DNA of 64,000 bases from Acanthosepion pharaonis. Taxonomy: Eukaryota; Mollusca; Cephalopoda; Sepiida; Sepiidae. A model generated the notes under the pieces. That model was not told where the DNA came from, searched no databases, and saw nothing but the letters and a program-made list of their open reading frames with translations. Shown here piece by piece: positions 1 to 10,072 of this stretch. Both the position numbers and the translations under genes were made by a program. Numbering within the stretch: position 1 is the first letter of the stretch; each line of letters begins with the position of its first letter. The stretch lies in assembly GCA_903632075.3 (NCBI GenBank), contig CAHIKZ030003496.1:1305001-1369000 (forward strand), given 5' to 3'.

Positions 1-192
1 CTGACCATGGCTCGTAGTAAGTTGATAGAAAACTATATCTCATTGGTCTAAACCAATGATTCCCAACATGGGGTGCATGGCCCCACCAATGGGCCGTGGT
101 AATATTTTGGTGGGTCATTCGTAAGATGGCACTAACAGAATAAGTGGGGGGCAATTTGAGAATGAGTTATTAACAATCATTATTCTTGTGAC

Positions 193-363
193 CATTTCTT
201 TCCATCTTCATATTTAGCTGAATGTGGCTTTAGTGCTGTAAATGATTTGTTATTGAAGAAAAGAAATCGACTGTATATCACTAAACGAGGAGACTTAAGG
301 CTTAAGCTGACTAAATTGATGCCTAATATAAAATCTGTCTGTAGCAGGCATGACGCAGAATGA
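193..363 (+). pseudogene. hAT transposase C-terminal dimerisation domain fragment
   Basis: Translation gives FPSSYLAECGFSAV followed by a KKRNRL...TKRGDLRLKLTKL segment. This is the hAT C-terminal dimerisation region as found in ZBED5/FAM200-type domesticated proteins and their parent transposons. About 55 of the usual 600 or more residues remain. Copy 2 ends GSH then stop; here a small change near 350-361 creates an earlier stop. It is a dead fragment with no plausible independent function. Confidence 0.8.
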
Positions 364-618
364 TCTCACTAACAGTCATTTTGGGATGAGCTCAAATTTC
401 ATTTTGTATTATTATTTCATGATTAAAATGATCAAAGTATATTACAGAATGAGCTTTCTTTCAAATATTTTATATTTCTGCCTTTCAGTTCTCTGTTATA
501 TGTTTTGAATCTATATATATATATTTAACTGTCTTCTTGTTTTTTTTTTTTTTTTTTTTTTTTCATGGACGCCACGGTCTTTAGAGGCTTGTTTAGAGAC
601 CAAGTTAATGGCCTTTAA

Positions 619-888
619 CCCTGGAACACAAACCATAAATTAAAGTTATACCACTAATAACCATGGGTATATCTCACCCGATTTTGAAAATATCAAAAAA
701 AAATATTAAATATATATCTTTATTTGAAATATTTTACATGCAGGCACTTCAAACCTTGTACTTTGAGTTAACATTAATAGGAACTGAAAAACATATTATT
801 TAGGTAAGAAAATCAGGTACTGAAAATTGTAATTAAAAATAGGAAAATTTGCGCTGGGTATTATATACCCATGTTTAGTGTTCTAGTG
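619..888. mobile_element. piggyBac-type non-autonomous MITE (270 bp) nested in hAT copy 1
   Basis: It is flanked by TTAA on both sides (615-618 and 889-892). The ends are inverted: CCCTGGAACACAAAC on the left against CACTAGAACACTAAAC read from the right. A second inverted block (atgggtatat / atatacccat) lies just inside. Copies 2 and 3 of the host hAT element lack this stretch and show a single TTAA-like site there, which defines the insertion. TTAA target duplication and CCC-type ends are piggyBac hallmarks. There is no coding capacity. Confidence 0.75.
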
Positions 889-1067
889 TTAAGCTTCCTT
901 CACGTAAATTGCAGTGAAATTTTGAATATGTATGTATTAAATATTACAGAGAAGGACACCAGAATTTTAGAAATACCAAAGTAGGGCATAGCCCAAAATC
1001 AGTTGGGAATCACTGCTGTAAATACTAAGACCGAAATCAATAAATTCGAAATCATTATTTGTTGGTC

Positions 1068-1600
1068 TTGACTTTTTTCTTCATTATGTGTCCTGGAAAA
1101 TTTAAACTGTATATATTTTTTTAAAATTCTATCTTCCAGTGTCCTTTCTGTTTTCATTTTCCATAAATCTTCCTTGTTGCTCACATGTTCCGTCTATGGT
1201 ATTCTCAGCATCCTTCTGTAGAACCACATCTCTGTTACCGCAAATCTCATTTTCTTCTGTGTGGTAACTGTCCAGCATTCATTTCCTTATTTGAGGATTG
1301 ATATTACATATCAATTCAGAATACTTTTCGTTGTTTCTTATGATATCTGTCTATGTTTTAAAACTTTGCTAATTTTCTAAAAGATCACTTTCTATATTTC
1401 AATGCATCTTCGGATTTCGGTGTCACATTTTCGGCCATCTGTTAAAAACACTTTCCAGTAAGTTAAACTTATCTCCTTGCTTAATTTTGATCTTTCTAAT
1501 CCCTAGCTCGATTCTTGGGCTATCCGGTATTTTGGGCGGCAATTTTGATTTCTTGAAACTGATATTTAGTTCCTTTTTTTTCTCTCGATTTTCATTACTA
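1068..1600 (-). pseudogene. LINE reverse transcriptase C-terminal fragment
   Basis: On the minus strand the translation contains EMWFYRRMLRIP, a stop, then TEHVSN and KMKTERTLEDRILKK. This matches the region after the RT thumb in invertebrate non-LTR elements (usual form RRMLRIPWTEHVSN). Further upstream a TDGRKCDTEIRRRI segment of the same region is readable. The tryptophan of PWTEHV is replaced by TAG, and the identical TAG occurs in the copy at 46005-46450. The frame is also broken elsewhere. Confidence 0.75.
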
Positions 1601-1663
1601 CAGGGTGCGGCTGGTATTTGAGGACATACAGATTTTTAATATCTAATAATTAAATAGAATATA

Positions 1664-1730
1664 CAGGGGGTGGGACACCAGAATTTTAGAAATACCAAAG
1701 TGGGTCATGTCCCAAAATCGGTTTTGAATC
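1664..1730 (+). mobile_element. Isolated hAT right end
   Basis: About 65 bp match the last part of the hAT copies (acaccagaattttagaaata, then cccaaaatcgg and a degraded TGAATCACAG end). No left end or coding part is attached, so this is a solo terminal remnant. Confidence 0.6.
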
Positions 1731-1761
1731 ACAGCTCTAAATGTTATTTTGGTGAATACAC

Positions 1762-2030
1762 GGACAGGGAGCATCAGAAACACTTCCTACATTTTAAAGG
1801 TTGACAAAAAGAGCGATGTAACTGCTAATAAATAAATGATCTCATTGTTATTTAAACAAAGGCCTACAGTTTTTATTCATTTGATTTTAAAAATGGCATC
1901 CTCCAAATGGTGGCCTATAATGTTGTAAACGACTTCTAAAGTTTTCCATCGCCTGGAAGTTTGAGCACTTCAAAGACTTGCATGTGGCTTTCTTATGCAA
2001 TTGTAATTCTGTTTCGGCCGATTTGAAGGC
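1762..2030. repeat. Dispersed repeat, family R1 copy a
   Basis: Shares cacattttaaaggttgaca-like and catcctccaaatgg-like segments and a fuller colinear match with 3172-3430 and 3546-3785. No intact frame. The minus strand of the third copy keeps a short frame, but I could not assign it to a transposase family. Confidence 0.6.
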
Positions 2031-2359
2031 GGACGATCTGAAAAGAGTCAAGAACACCACAACCTGCCTCTCGTTGAGAAGAACATCGCTACATATAATA
2101 AATGCTAAAGTCTCGACACCGAAATAGAATCACAATTGCGTATGTATGTATGCTAGAAAGCATGGATATGTATCTGCAACTAATCTCGGATTGTTTATAT
2201 GGGTATGTTTGTGTGGAGTAAAATGTGTATACCTGTATGTATGTGTGTCTGTATGTGTGTGAGTGCCATCCCAAACGAACACAGAGAATTCACCCTTCCA
2301 ACACCAAACATAACAAAACTCAAACAAGCATAAATAAGTTCAATTTAAAAAAAAAAACA

Positions 2360-2480
2360 GTTTGCCTAATAATCGCAAAACCGTGAAACACAGGGTCACA
2401 AACTCATATCCATACAACTGAGTATATATATATATATATATATGAAACACAGGGTCACAAACTCATATCCATACAACTGA

Positions 2481-2520
<40 letters not shown>

Positions 2521-2640
2521 CACAGGGTCACAAACTCATATCCATACAACTGAGTATATATATATATATATATACTCAGTTTTATGGATTTGAGTTTGTG
2601 ACCCTGTGTTTTATATATATATATACAGAAAGAACAGTAA
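2360..2640. repeat. Three direct and one inverted copy of a 40-bp segment separated by (AT)n
   Basis: The segment gaaacacagggtcacaaact...ccatacaactga occurs three times, each followed by an AT tract. A fourth copy at about 2575-2617 is inverted. Single diverged copies occur at 3467-3500 and 13318-13378. The arrangement resembles a foldback whose arms have been re-duplicated with the AT tract. Confidence 0.75.
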
Positions 2641-2711
2641 GATATATAATCCGGTGTTCTTATAGATATTTTTTTTTACAAAATAGTGCTGAATGTAAAT
2701 TTACAGAGCAT

Positions 2712-3091
2712 TAATATTATAAATTAACTGATTTAAAATGTGTTTTTTCGCTACACAGTTCTAACCATGTTTAAAAAATGGAAGCTAAAACCTTCGAATT
2801 TTTTCGAACGTAATTAATAACTGATACAACAAAAATCAATGAAAATGAACACGCAACCACCCCTTGTCTCGATGAATGGATTTCTCTGTATCCTTGGAAA
2901 CAGTAAATTATAAATTATAATTTTTAAAACTCGGTAAATTTAAAAATTTGTTACTCCAAAATTCGCTTGAGGATGAAATGGAACTAATGTTTTTAATTTA
3001 ATTACAAAATTAAATTAAAAGCTTTTAGCTTCCATTTTTGAAACATGGTTAGAACTGTCTAGCGAAAAAAACATATTTTAAATCAGTTAAT

Positions 3092-3098
<7 letters not shown>
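2712..3098. mobile_element. Long-TIR foldback MITE (~385 bp)
   Basis: Inverted arms of about 75 bp (2716-2791 and 3020-3096) match closely, for example aaattaactgatttaaaat on the left against its complement on the right. The centre is AT-rich and non-coding. The right end abuts an (AT)n tract, consistent with a TA target. Superfamily not determined. Confidence 0.75.
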
Positions 3099-3168
<70 letters not shown>

Positions 3169-3170
3169 AG
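3095..3170. repeat. (AT)n then (GTAT)n microsatellite
   Basis: A pure AT dinucleotide tract passes into GTAT tetranucleotides at the right edge of the preceding foldback MITE. Confidence 0.95.
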
Positions 3171-3171
3171 C

Positions 3172-3430
3172 GTGCAGCAGCAACACCTTCCACATTTTAA
3201 AGGTTGACAAAAGACAAAGTTAACTGCTATTAAAAAAAAAAATGTTTTTACTGATGTTTAAAGAAAGTGCTACAACTTTTTTATTTTTTTTTTTTTTTTT
3301 TTTTAATGACATCCTCCAAATGGAGGTCCCTATTCGTCATAAACTGTTGGGAATAATTTCTAAAGATTTCCATGATCCGGAAGTTTAAGGTCTTCCAGTT
3401 GGCATTCATTTAATCACTGAACTTGTGGCA
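3172..3430. repeat. Dispersed repeat R1 copy b
   Basis: Colinear with 1762-2030, with an extra poly-T stretch near 3280-3304. Includes the shared catcctccaaatgga and cataaactgttggga blocks. Non-coding. Confidence 0.6.
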
Positions 3431-3497
3431 CTAGAAATTTCAACCCATAGCAGCAAAGATTTTCTTTTCGAACACAAACTCATATCCGTAAAACTGA

Positions 3498-3551
<54 letters not shown>
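3498..3551. repeat. (AT)n microsatellite
   Basis: Pure AT tract between a fragment of the 2360 repeat (acaaactcatatccgtaaaa) and R1 copy c. Confidence 0.95.
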
Positions 3552-3553
<2 letters not shown>

Positions 3554-3785
3554 TGCAGCTGATGTTTAAACAAAGTGCTACAGTTTTTAATTTTTTTTTA
3601 TTTAAAATATTACATTCTCCAAATGCCAGTCTCTATTTGTCATACACTGTTGGGGATGATTTTTCCATGACCCGAAAGTTCGAGGTCTTCCAGATGGCTT
3701 TCATTGTGGTACTGGAATTTTTAACTCATAATGGGAACGATTTTCTATCCGCAACAACATCGTTCCAACGTAACATGAAATAAGC
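3546..3785. repeat. Dispersed repeat R1 copy c
   Basis: Third copy of R1. It extends further right than the others and includes acgatgttgttgcgg on the minus strand, within a short open frame read as YFMLRWNDVVADRKSF. That looks like a transposon-protein remnant but I cannot name the family. Confidence 0.55.
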
Positions 3786-3898
3786 ATTAGCTAGATGAAA
3801 TCACCATTGTCATTTGCCTAAGTTCATTAGCAACACACAGGTAACAGTTTAAAATGTGGGATATATTTCTGCCACATCATATATAGTTATATATCGAT

Positions 3899-4030
3899 TG
3901 CAGTCTATACGCATACGGTTGCGAAACTTGTAGCCTCTATTCCAAAGAGGAGAGATGCTTCAGCGTTTTTCATATTCACTGTCTGAGACACATTCTGGGC
4001 ATCAAAAATAAATTGATCGAAATCGCCTGA
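3899..4030 (+). pseudogene. LINE fragment, post-RT C-terminal region (second LINE type)
   Basis: Translation of 3899-4027 gives YGCETCSLYSKEERCFSVFH followed by HCLRHILGI and ends at TGA. This matches the YGCETW...FHLRCLRRILGI motif after the RT domain of many non-LTR elements. It differs from the EMWFYRRMLRIP type elsewhere in the window, so a second LINE lineage is likely. About 43 residues remain. Confidence 0.7.
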
Positions 4031-4160
4031 AGTTACGGAAAGGTTGAAAAAAATGTTGATTTGTTAATTTCTATATCTAAACGTTCTACATGTTAAAGTT
4101 TTATTTTTTATACGTGAATTGGGTACTATTTAATACTACTGTTTCTTGGTCTAATGACCA

Positions 4161-4165
<5 letters not shown>

Positions 4166-4255
<90 letters not shown>
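4166..4255. repeat. (AT)n then (GA)n microsatellite
   Basis: About 65 bp of AT followed by about 20 bp of GA, directly left of a foldback element. Confidence 0.95.
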
Positions 4256-4256
<1 letters not shown>

Positions 4257-4260
4257 AGAG

Positions 4261-4425
4261 AATTATTTATTCGAAAATTATAACATAAAAAGTGTTATAA
4301 AATCACTACAAAAATAGCCATTTTGTTTTCAACACTTCTGGTGTTTTCTCATGTGATCACTTAAGAAGACACCAGAAGTGTTGATTTTATAACATTTTTA
4401 TGTTATAATTTTCGAATAATTATAT
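4261..4425. mobile_element. Foldback MITE (~165 bp)
   Basis: Nested inverted repeats. The outer arms read tcgaaaattataacataaaa against ttttatgttataattttcga. The inner arms caacacttctggtgtttt and acaccagaagtgttg surround a short loop. Almost the whole element can form one hairpin. Non-coding. Confidence 0.8.
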
Positions 4426-4510
4426 TTGCTCTACTCTGTATTGAGCACACTTTTAAGAATAGTAATTGTTGGTTATTGTAATTTATTCCGTCTACACCAA
4501 TCCTATACTT

Positions 4511-4602
<92 letters not shown>

Positions 4603-4604
4603 GT
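4426..4604. repeat. Dispersed repeat start plus (AT)n/(GTAT)n
   Basis: The segment ctctactctgtattgagcac and the following 60 bp recur at about 22419-22490, again followed by a long AT tract. Here AT runs about 4516-4590 and ends in GTAT units. Confidence 0.7.
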
Positions 4605-4605
4605 A

Positions 4606-5156
4606 AATGGCGTTTCAATAACTTGGACTGATTTTAAATATGAATTAAGTTTAAGCGTCTAATGATTTTTTTCTTTTCCTTTCAGATTTAACAACTTAAG
4701 TCTTTGTCAATTTCAACCATGGAAAGATTAACAATTAAACATGTTAAAGTTTCAAGGGTACAACGGGAAAAATCCTTCGTAAATTTAAATAAACTTGGTC
4801 GGTGGCAGATGTGAAAACACTATTGCGTGCTCGTTTACCCCGTTCAGATGAAAATATTGCTGCAGTGCCCGAGAATGTAGCCGAAAATCCAGACACCTCT
4901 ATTCGTCACCGCGCGCAGGAATTGAACTTCTCCCCAACAACGTTACGTCGTTTCCAATTGCGGTTGGTCGATTATGTTGACCAAAAAAATCGCGAAGTGA
5001 GTAAAATGCATTTCTGTTTGAACGTCAATTTTCGTAATAGGCTTCGATAACTTTAACACCTTAAAGTTGTTAAATCTGAAAGAAAAAGAAAAAAAAACAT
5101 TAGGCGCTTGAAGTTAATTCACATTTAAAATCGGTCCAAGTTATTGGAACACCATT
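4606..5156 (+). mobile_element. mariner-type deletion derivative (551 bp) with 92-bp TIRs
   Basis: Inverted terminal repeats of about 92 bp (4606-4697 and 5064-5156) begin AATGGYGTTYCAATAACTTG and end at ...caacttaa. TA dinucleotides flank both sides (4604-4605, 5157-5158). The interior carries the N-terminal part of a mariner-family transposase and then unrelated coding sequence, with the catalytic core missing. Together this indicates a Tc1/mariner element that lost its middle. Confidence 0.8.
4799..5049 (+). pseudogene. mariner-family transposase, N-terminal fragment
   Basis: The frame reads SVADVKTLLRARLPRSDENI then AAVPENVAENPDTSIRHRAQ and ELNFSPTTLRRF, matching the helix-turn-helix region of mariner-like transposases (typical AAVAENVAENPSTSIRRRAQ). 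After LRRF the homology stops. The remaining ~38 residues (QLRLVDYVDQKNREVSKMHF...) stay in frame but I cannot place them. No DDE/D catalytic region exists. There is no proper start: upstream in-frame stops precede 4790. Confidence 0.7.
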
Positions 5157-5164
5157 TATATTCT

Positions 5165-5372
5165 GTTTTCATGGAAGATAAACAAGCTACTGTGATTACA
5201 TTTTTATTATATGTTTCTTATTTCTTGGAGAGAGATATACATTAACTCAGAGAAATATAGTATTCTATATTAAAATATATTTTACACCTATAAATATTAT
5301 TATCAACAATTTCTGTGTATTTTAAGGGAATATATGACTTATTTCTAGATACGCTGTCACACACACACACAG

Positions 5373-5436
<64 letters not shown>

Positions 5437-5440
5437 ATCC
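5165..5440. repeat. Duplicated segment, copy 1, with CA and AT tracts
   Basis: About 200 bp (catggaagataaacaa... to ...tctagatacgct) match 6660-6890 closely, each ending in (CA)n then (AT)n. The two copies bracket the 112-bp minisatellite. Confidence 0.8.
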
Positions 5441-5838
5441 TTCAAATGAATTGATATTTTTAGAATGAAGCCGCTTCATAGCTTATTATATTGTTCGTCG
5501 CCTCAGCGCTGCAGGCGAAGAATTGTCCATTCTTTAAATATAAAAATGGAGGAAGAATATGCCAGGTTTTTGTACCATGATCATCTCTTCAACAAAGTCC
5601 AGTAGAGTTTAGATTCCCGGCCCTTTTTTTTTATTTATTGGAATAAGGGTTTTTCGTAATGAGAATGAAGAGAAGAAAATGAAGAAGCGAATAATCGATG
5701 TCAGAAAAAAATGGACTCGGAAAAGAATGAGAAAAAAGGCAAAGAACCGTAAAAGGAAGAAGGTGAAGAAAATTGGACCGAAAAAAATGATGAAGAAGAA
5801 AACAATTGTTTAAAGAACAAGCGTAATCGGAGAAAATA
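5441..5838. other. Purine-rich spacer
   Basis: Nothing recognisable from 5441 to about 5630. From about 5640 the sequence is GAA/GAAAA-rich with diverged pieces of the minisatellite that follows. Confidence 0.5.
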
Positions 5839-6650
5839 TGGAGAAGAAGAAAAGAGCAATAACTTAAATAAGAGGAAGGAAGGAAGGAAGGAAAAATAAA
5901 TAAGGAAAAGAAAGAGAAAAAAAGGTCGGGGATAAGCAGAAGGGACTTAAAATGCTTGGAGAAGAAGAAAAGAGCAATAACTTAAATAAGAGGAAGGAAG
6001 GAAAAATAAATAAGGAAAAGAAAGAGAAAAAACGGTCGGGGATAAGCAGAAGGGACTTAAAATGCTTGGAGAAGAAGAAAAGAGCAATAACTTAAATAAG
6101 AGGAAGGAAGGAAAATAAATAAGGAAAAGAAAAAGAAAAAAAACGGTCGGGGATAAGCAGAAGGGACTTAAAATGCTTGGAGAAGAAGAAAAGAGCAATA
6201 ACTTAAATAAGAGGAAGGAAGGAAAAATAAATAAGGAAAAGAAAGAAAAAAACGGTCGGGGATAAGCAGAAGGACTTAAAATGCTTGGAGAAGAAGAAAA
6301 GAGCAATAACTTAAATAAGAGGAAGGAAGGAAAATAAATAAGGAAAAGAAAAGAAAAAACGGTCGGGGATAAGCAGAAGGGACTTAAAATGCTTGGAGAA
6401 GAAGAAAAAAGAGCAATAACTTAAATAAGAGGAAGGAAGGAAAAATAAATAAGGAAAAGAAAAGAAAAAAACGGTCGGGGATAAGCAGAAGGACTTAAAA
6501 TGCTTGGAGAAGAAGAAAAGAGCAATAACTTAAATAAGAGGAAGGAAGGAAAAATAAATAAGGAAAAGAAAGAGAAAAAACGGTCGGGGATAAGCAGAAG
6601 GGACTTAAAATGCTTGGAGAAGAAGAAAAGAGCAATAACTTAAATATATG
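5839..6650. repeat. ~112-bp minisatellite, about 7 copies
   Basis: The unit begins ggagaagaagaaaagagcaa and ends aaggacttaaaatgctt, with an inner cggtcggggataagcaga. Starts lie near 5839, 5957, 6068, 6178, 6286, 6392, 6505 and 6618 (last partial). Copies differ mainly in lengths of A and GGAA runs. Open frames across it (SSPSILSPFCLSPTVF... on the minus strand) are translations of the repeat. Confidence 0.95.
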
Positions 6651-6659
6651 TATATATTC

Positions 6660-6879
6660 AGATTTCATGGAAGATAAACAATCTACTGAGATTACTTTTT
6701 TTATTGATACGTTTCTTGTATATCTGTGTGTGTGTGTGTGTATAACTTGAAGAGAGATATACATTAACTCAGAGAAATATAGTATTCTATATTAAAATAT
6801 ATTTTACACCTATAAATATAATTATCAACAATTTCTGTGTATTTTAAGGGAATATATGTCTTATTTCTAGATACGCTAT

Positions 6880-6912
<33 letters not shown>
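6660..6912. repeat. Duplicated segment, copy 2, with TG and CA tracts
   Basis: Second copy of 5165-5440, with an added (TG)n tract near 6725-6742 and a (CA)n tract at about 6881-6903. Confidence 0.8.
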
Positions 6913-6914
<2 letters not shown>

Positions 6915-7305
6915 GGTAACAGAAGCCATTGGTTTATACCAACGGCTTCCCATACTTCATACTTCTCCAATTCACTCTCGTGTGGTCATGTGTGACGTCA
7001 TGAGATGCGGTGCGATTTTCGCTTCTAGTGTCTTATATGCGCGTGTTTATCGTTGCTTAGAAATCATCTATGTAAACAATGACAGACTATCATCACTGTC
7101 GTGTCCGTATGTTGCTTGTAATTGACATCTTTGATAATGGCTTATGTAAGCCGAAAGGTTAGATTGTATTAAAAAAATATGGATCAATATTGTGAAGTTC
7201 TTTCTTCGTTCAACGATAATGTTATTAAACTTATCAGACGTCACGTTACGAAAAAAATTTACATAAAATAAATAGACAACACTTGTCTATATTATTTAAT
7301 GAAAC
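6913..7305. repeat. Dispersed element related to the MITE at 22562-22982
   Basis: Core 6975-7180 (gtggtcatgtgtgacgtcat, cttatgtaagccgaaaggtt) is nearly identical to 22703-22890. The right end (gacaacacttgtctatatta) is the terminal repeat of that MITE. The left end here is different, so one terminus is missing. A 70-codon frame across the core is conserved between copies but has no recognised domain. Confidence 0.7.
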
Positions 7306-7381
<76 letters not shown>

Positions 7382-7390
7382 GTATGTATT
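7306..7390. repeat. (AT)n then (GTAT)n microsatellite
   Basis: About 63 bp of AT followed by GTAT units, abutting the terminal repeat of the preceding element. Confidence 0.95.
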
Positions 7391-7684
7391 CTCAAAAAAG
7401 TACTCAAATTTCACTTACAAATTAATGGTCCCACGTTGATGCCAGAAAAACGAAAATTTAACCAAAATTTCTGAGGTTCTAAAGAGAATTAAAAAATAGT
7501 TTTTCCATCAAAAAAAAAGATCTTTGATCTTTTTCTCTTAACAATAGCACAAAGATTTTCCCGATAAAACCGTGTTTATTATTGAGTTTGGGGCATTTTT
7601 CCATACTGGTATGCTGATCAGTCAGTTATGTGCCATGCGTGATACACGCTTAGGTGATCAGATTTTTTTCCTGCAGTAGGTTTC
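7391..7684. other. Unassigned AT-rich spacer
   Basis: No repeat copy, frame or structure recognised. Confidence 0.4.
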
Positions 7685-7900
7685 CATTTCTTTCTGTGGA
7701 AGACCAGTTGCTATCCAAGGCTATAGAACCCGGTCTGTCCTGCTATTTACCCATAGCTGGAGGGAGAAGAAGAGGATTCATACGTTTCCTAAGGGTATTA
7801 GCACGTAAGTGAATGTAATGGATTCACCTGGAATTCGAACCCGGCTCTCCGATTTCTCAATCCGAGCCGCTATCCATTAGTTCACTGATATTGTAGTGAA
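7685..7900 (-). mobile_element. tRNA-headed SINE
   Basis: On the minus strand the head has an A-box-like TAATGGATAGCGG (complement of 7867-7880) and a B box GGGTTCGAATTCC (complement of 7830-7842). A body follows that matches the SINEs at 26265, 32250 and 36062 (gaatccattacattcactta, then ...atgaatcctcttcttc). The distal part (tatagccttggatagcaact) also occurs at about 11930-11985. Presumed transcription is by RNA polymerase III from the internal boxes. Confidence 0.75.
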
Positions 7901-8463
7901 TCTTTGAAGGAACCTATTTATAATATTTTTTATATTTTTCCTAGCATATAATAAAAGAAACTTTAACCCAAAAAGTAAACGTAAATTATAATAAAATAAA
8001 GTGTTCAATGCCTAAGTTGAAGCAGAAATGATTTAATGTCGAATTGGAATGAATAAGCAGAAAAACTGGGCCGCCCATCGACATTCGCCTTCCGAGTAGT
8101 TATGTGACGATTACTAACATGGCGTACGGGGCGGTTTCAAATAAATAACAACTACTTATTTCTACTGTCCATATGAAGAATACAAAATATATATGCACTC
8201 CAGCGTATTTGAAACTAAGATTATTCAAGGAGCGCCGTCCATTCAGTAAGTATAGAAGATGGTAACATCCCTAAACAGTTTCTGTATTGTGATTTTACAG
8301 AGGGAAAGGGGTCAGTTCGTAAATCGAAAAATAAAATGAAGATAAAGTACAATGAGAAAATAATATCGGATAAAATGAAGCTCTTGACAGAGCAGTAGAG
8401 GATTTAACATGGGGTCAGGGTTCGTGGAAGAAGCTTGTTTATGATGAGAGGGAGAAATTCAAA
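7901..8463. other. Unassigned spacer
   Basis: AT-rich with one GC-richer patch near 8065-8130. No frame over about 50 codons and no copy elsewhere in the window noticed. Confidence 0.4.
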
Positions 8464-8465
8464 TG

Positions 8466-8512
<47 letters not shown>

Positions 8513-8525
8513 TATGAATAAACTG

Positions 8526-8576
<51 letters not shown>

Positions 8577-8589
8577 TATGAATAAACTG

Positions 8590-8640
<51 letters not shown>

Positions 8641-8670
8641 TATGAATAAACTGAGATAGACAAACAAACT

Positions 8671-8745
<75 letters not shown>

Positions 8746-8806
8746 TAACAGACTTGAGATAGATAAATAGATAGATAGATAGATAGATAATGAACAGACT
8801 GAAATA

Positions 8807-8855
<49 letters not shown>

Positions 8856-8857
8856 CG
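8464..8857. repeat. (GATA)n array with higher-order spacers
   Basis: GATA tracts are broken by attatgaataaactga three times at a period near 63 bp, then by acagactgaaat-type spacers and a (CATA)n patch. The LSIY-type minus-strand frame is a repeat translation. Confidence 0.95.
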
Positions 8858-8944
8858 AACAAACTGAGTTAATAATCCAAAAATCCGTAGTATTTTTTGT
8901 TTTATTTTAAGAAACAGTCCTCAATATTTTTTAAAATAATTACA

Positions 8945-8948
8945 ATAC

Positions 8949-9014
<66 letters not shown>

Positions 9015-9044
9015 CACCATTTTAAATGCTCAAATTTCGGTCGT

Positions 9045-9088
<44 letters not shown>

Positions 9089-9125
9089 GTAACGACCGAA
9101 ATTTCAGCATTTAAAAATGGTGGAA
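8945..9125. repeat. Hairpin around (AT)n
   Basis: A (CATA)/(AT)n tract at 8945-9011 is followed by inverted arms: ttccaccattttaaatgctc...cgttact at about 9012-9049 and agtaacgaccgaaatttcag...ggtggaa at about 9086-9124. A second AT tract forms the loop. Confidence 0.85.
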
Positions 9126-9400
9126 AATGTTCAATAAATCTGGGTGTATAGGTTTTAGAGTTTTAAGACGAGAACAATATTGAAGCCCGAATATAAAGGG
9201 GAGTATAGTAAAGAAAGTTGATATTACATACTTCGAAAAATTTGCCGGGGTGTTAATGTTTAAGTCTACCCAGTTATTAAATAAAATATCCGAATTACTT
9301 TTTCAAGATTTACGCACGCCAAAAAACAGATCTATCGGCCAAATATAAAACAAGTTCATGGTATTTAAGTGCTGTAATATCGGACGTTTCTTTAAAATCT

Positions 9401-9454
<54 letters not shown>

Positions 9455-10039
9455 TGTATGTATTTTTATTATTTACATTTCATCTTTTATAAAATGTATA
9501 TTGCTATCGAGCACTTTTACAGACAATTTCAAAGATTCACAGTAAAATTGTTCAAATCGTTTAACAGCAAAATTATTTAATTGTTAGATTATGATTTGAA
9601 CTCTTGTATTTTAGAAATGATTAAAGATATCTTACTGGATTTCTCCGAGGTTTTTATAACACTATTGGAAAATAAGTATCTACAATTACTCTCCAAGCTT
9701 AACAGAAGAATTGTGATGAAGTCGATCATAAATGAAAATGGCATGTTCATAATTAATTAATCATAGCTAAGGATTCCAAGATCATTTTCCAACTTATTCA
9801 AGATGATCTTCGACCTCTCTAACCATCTAACTTTGACACGAAACGATTTTAACCTGTTCTCTTTCTAGATGAATAAGTCGAAGAGCTTTTCAGTGATTCT
9901 GTGATTCTTACGTCAAATGGTTTCAAGTTAGCTAATCGCCTTATGTGAAATGTGGGATTATTTTTAGATATCAATCATTCAGTGGGATGGACAATGATGC
10001 TGTTACACGATTTGGACAATTTTGCTGTTACACCCGGTG

Positions 10040-10040
<1 letters not shown>
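9126..10040. other. Unassigned AT-rich spacer with a (TG)n tract
   Basis: AT/TG microsatellite at about 9402-9454. The rest shows no repeat copy, no RNA gene and no frame longer than chance. Confidence 0.4.

Positions 10041-10067
<27 letters not shown>

Positions 10068-10072
<5 letters not shown>

Larger units (their letters stand above)
54..1015 (+). mobile_element. hAT-superfamily element, internally deleted copy 1
   Basis: The ends form imperfect terminal inverted repeats of the form CARTGATTCCCAAC / GTTGGGAATCACTG, typical of hAT elements. Inside is the C-terminal end of a hAT transposase (193-363); the rest of the gene is absent. Related copies lie at 25246-25927 and, inverted and longer, at 46486-47359. 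The 8-bp flanks do not match (gtctaaac left, ctgtaaat right), whereas copies 2 and 3 each have similar flanks. Bases 1-53 repeat the left flank of copy 2, while the right flank is the LINE sequence beside copy 3, so this copy looks chimeric. A 270-bp piggyBac-type MITE sits inside it. Confidence 0.8.
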
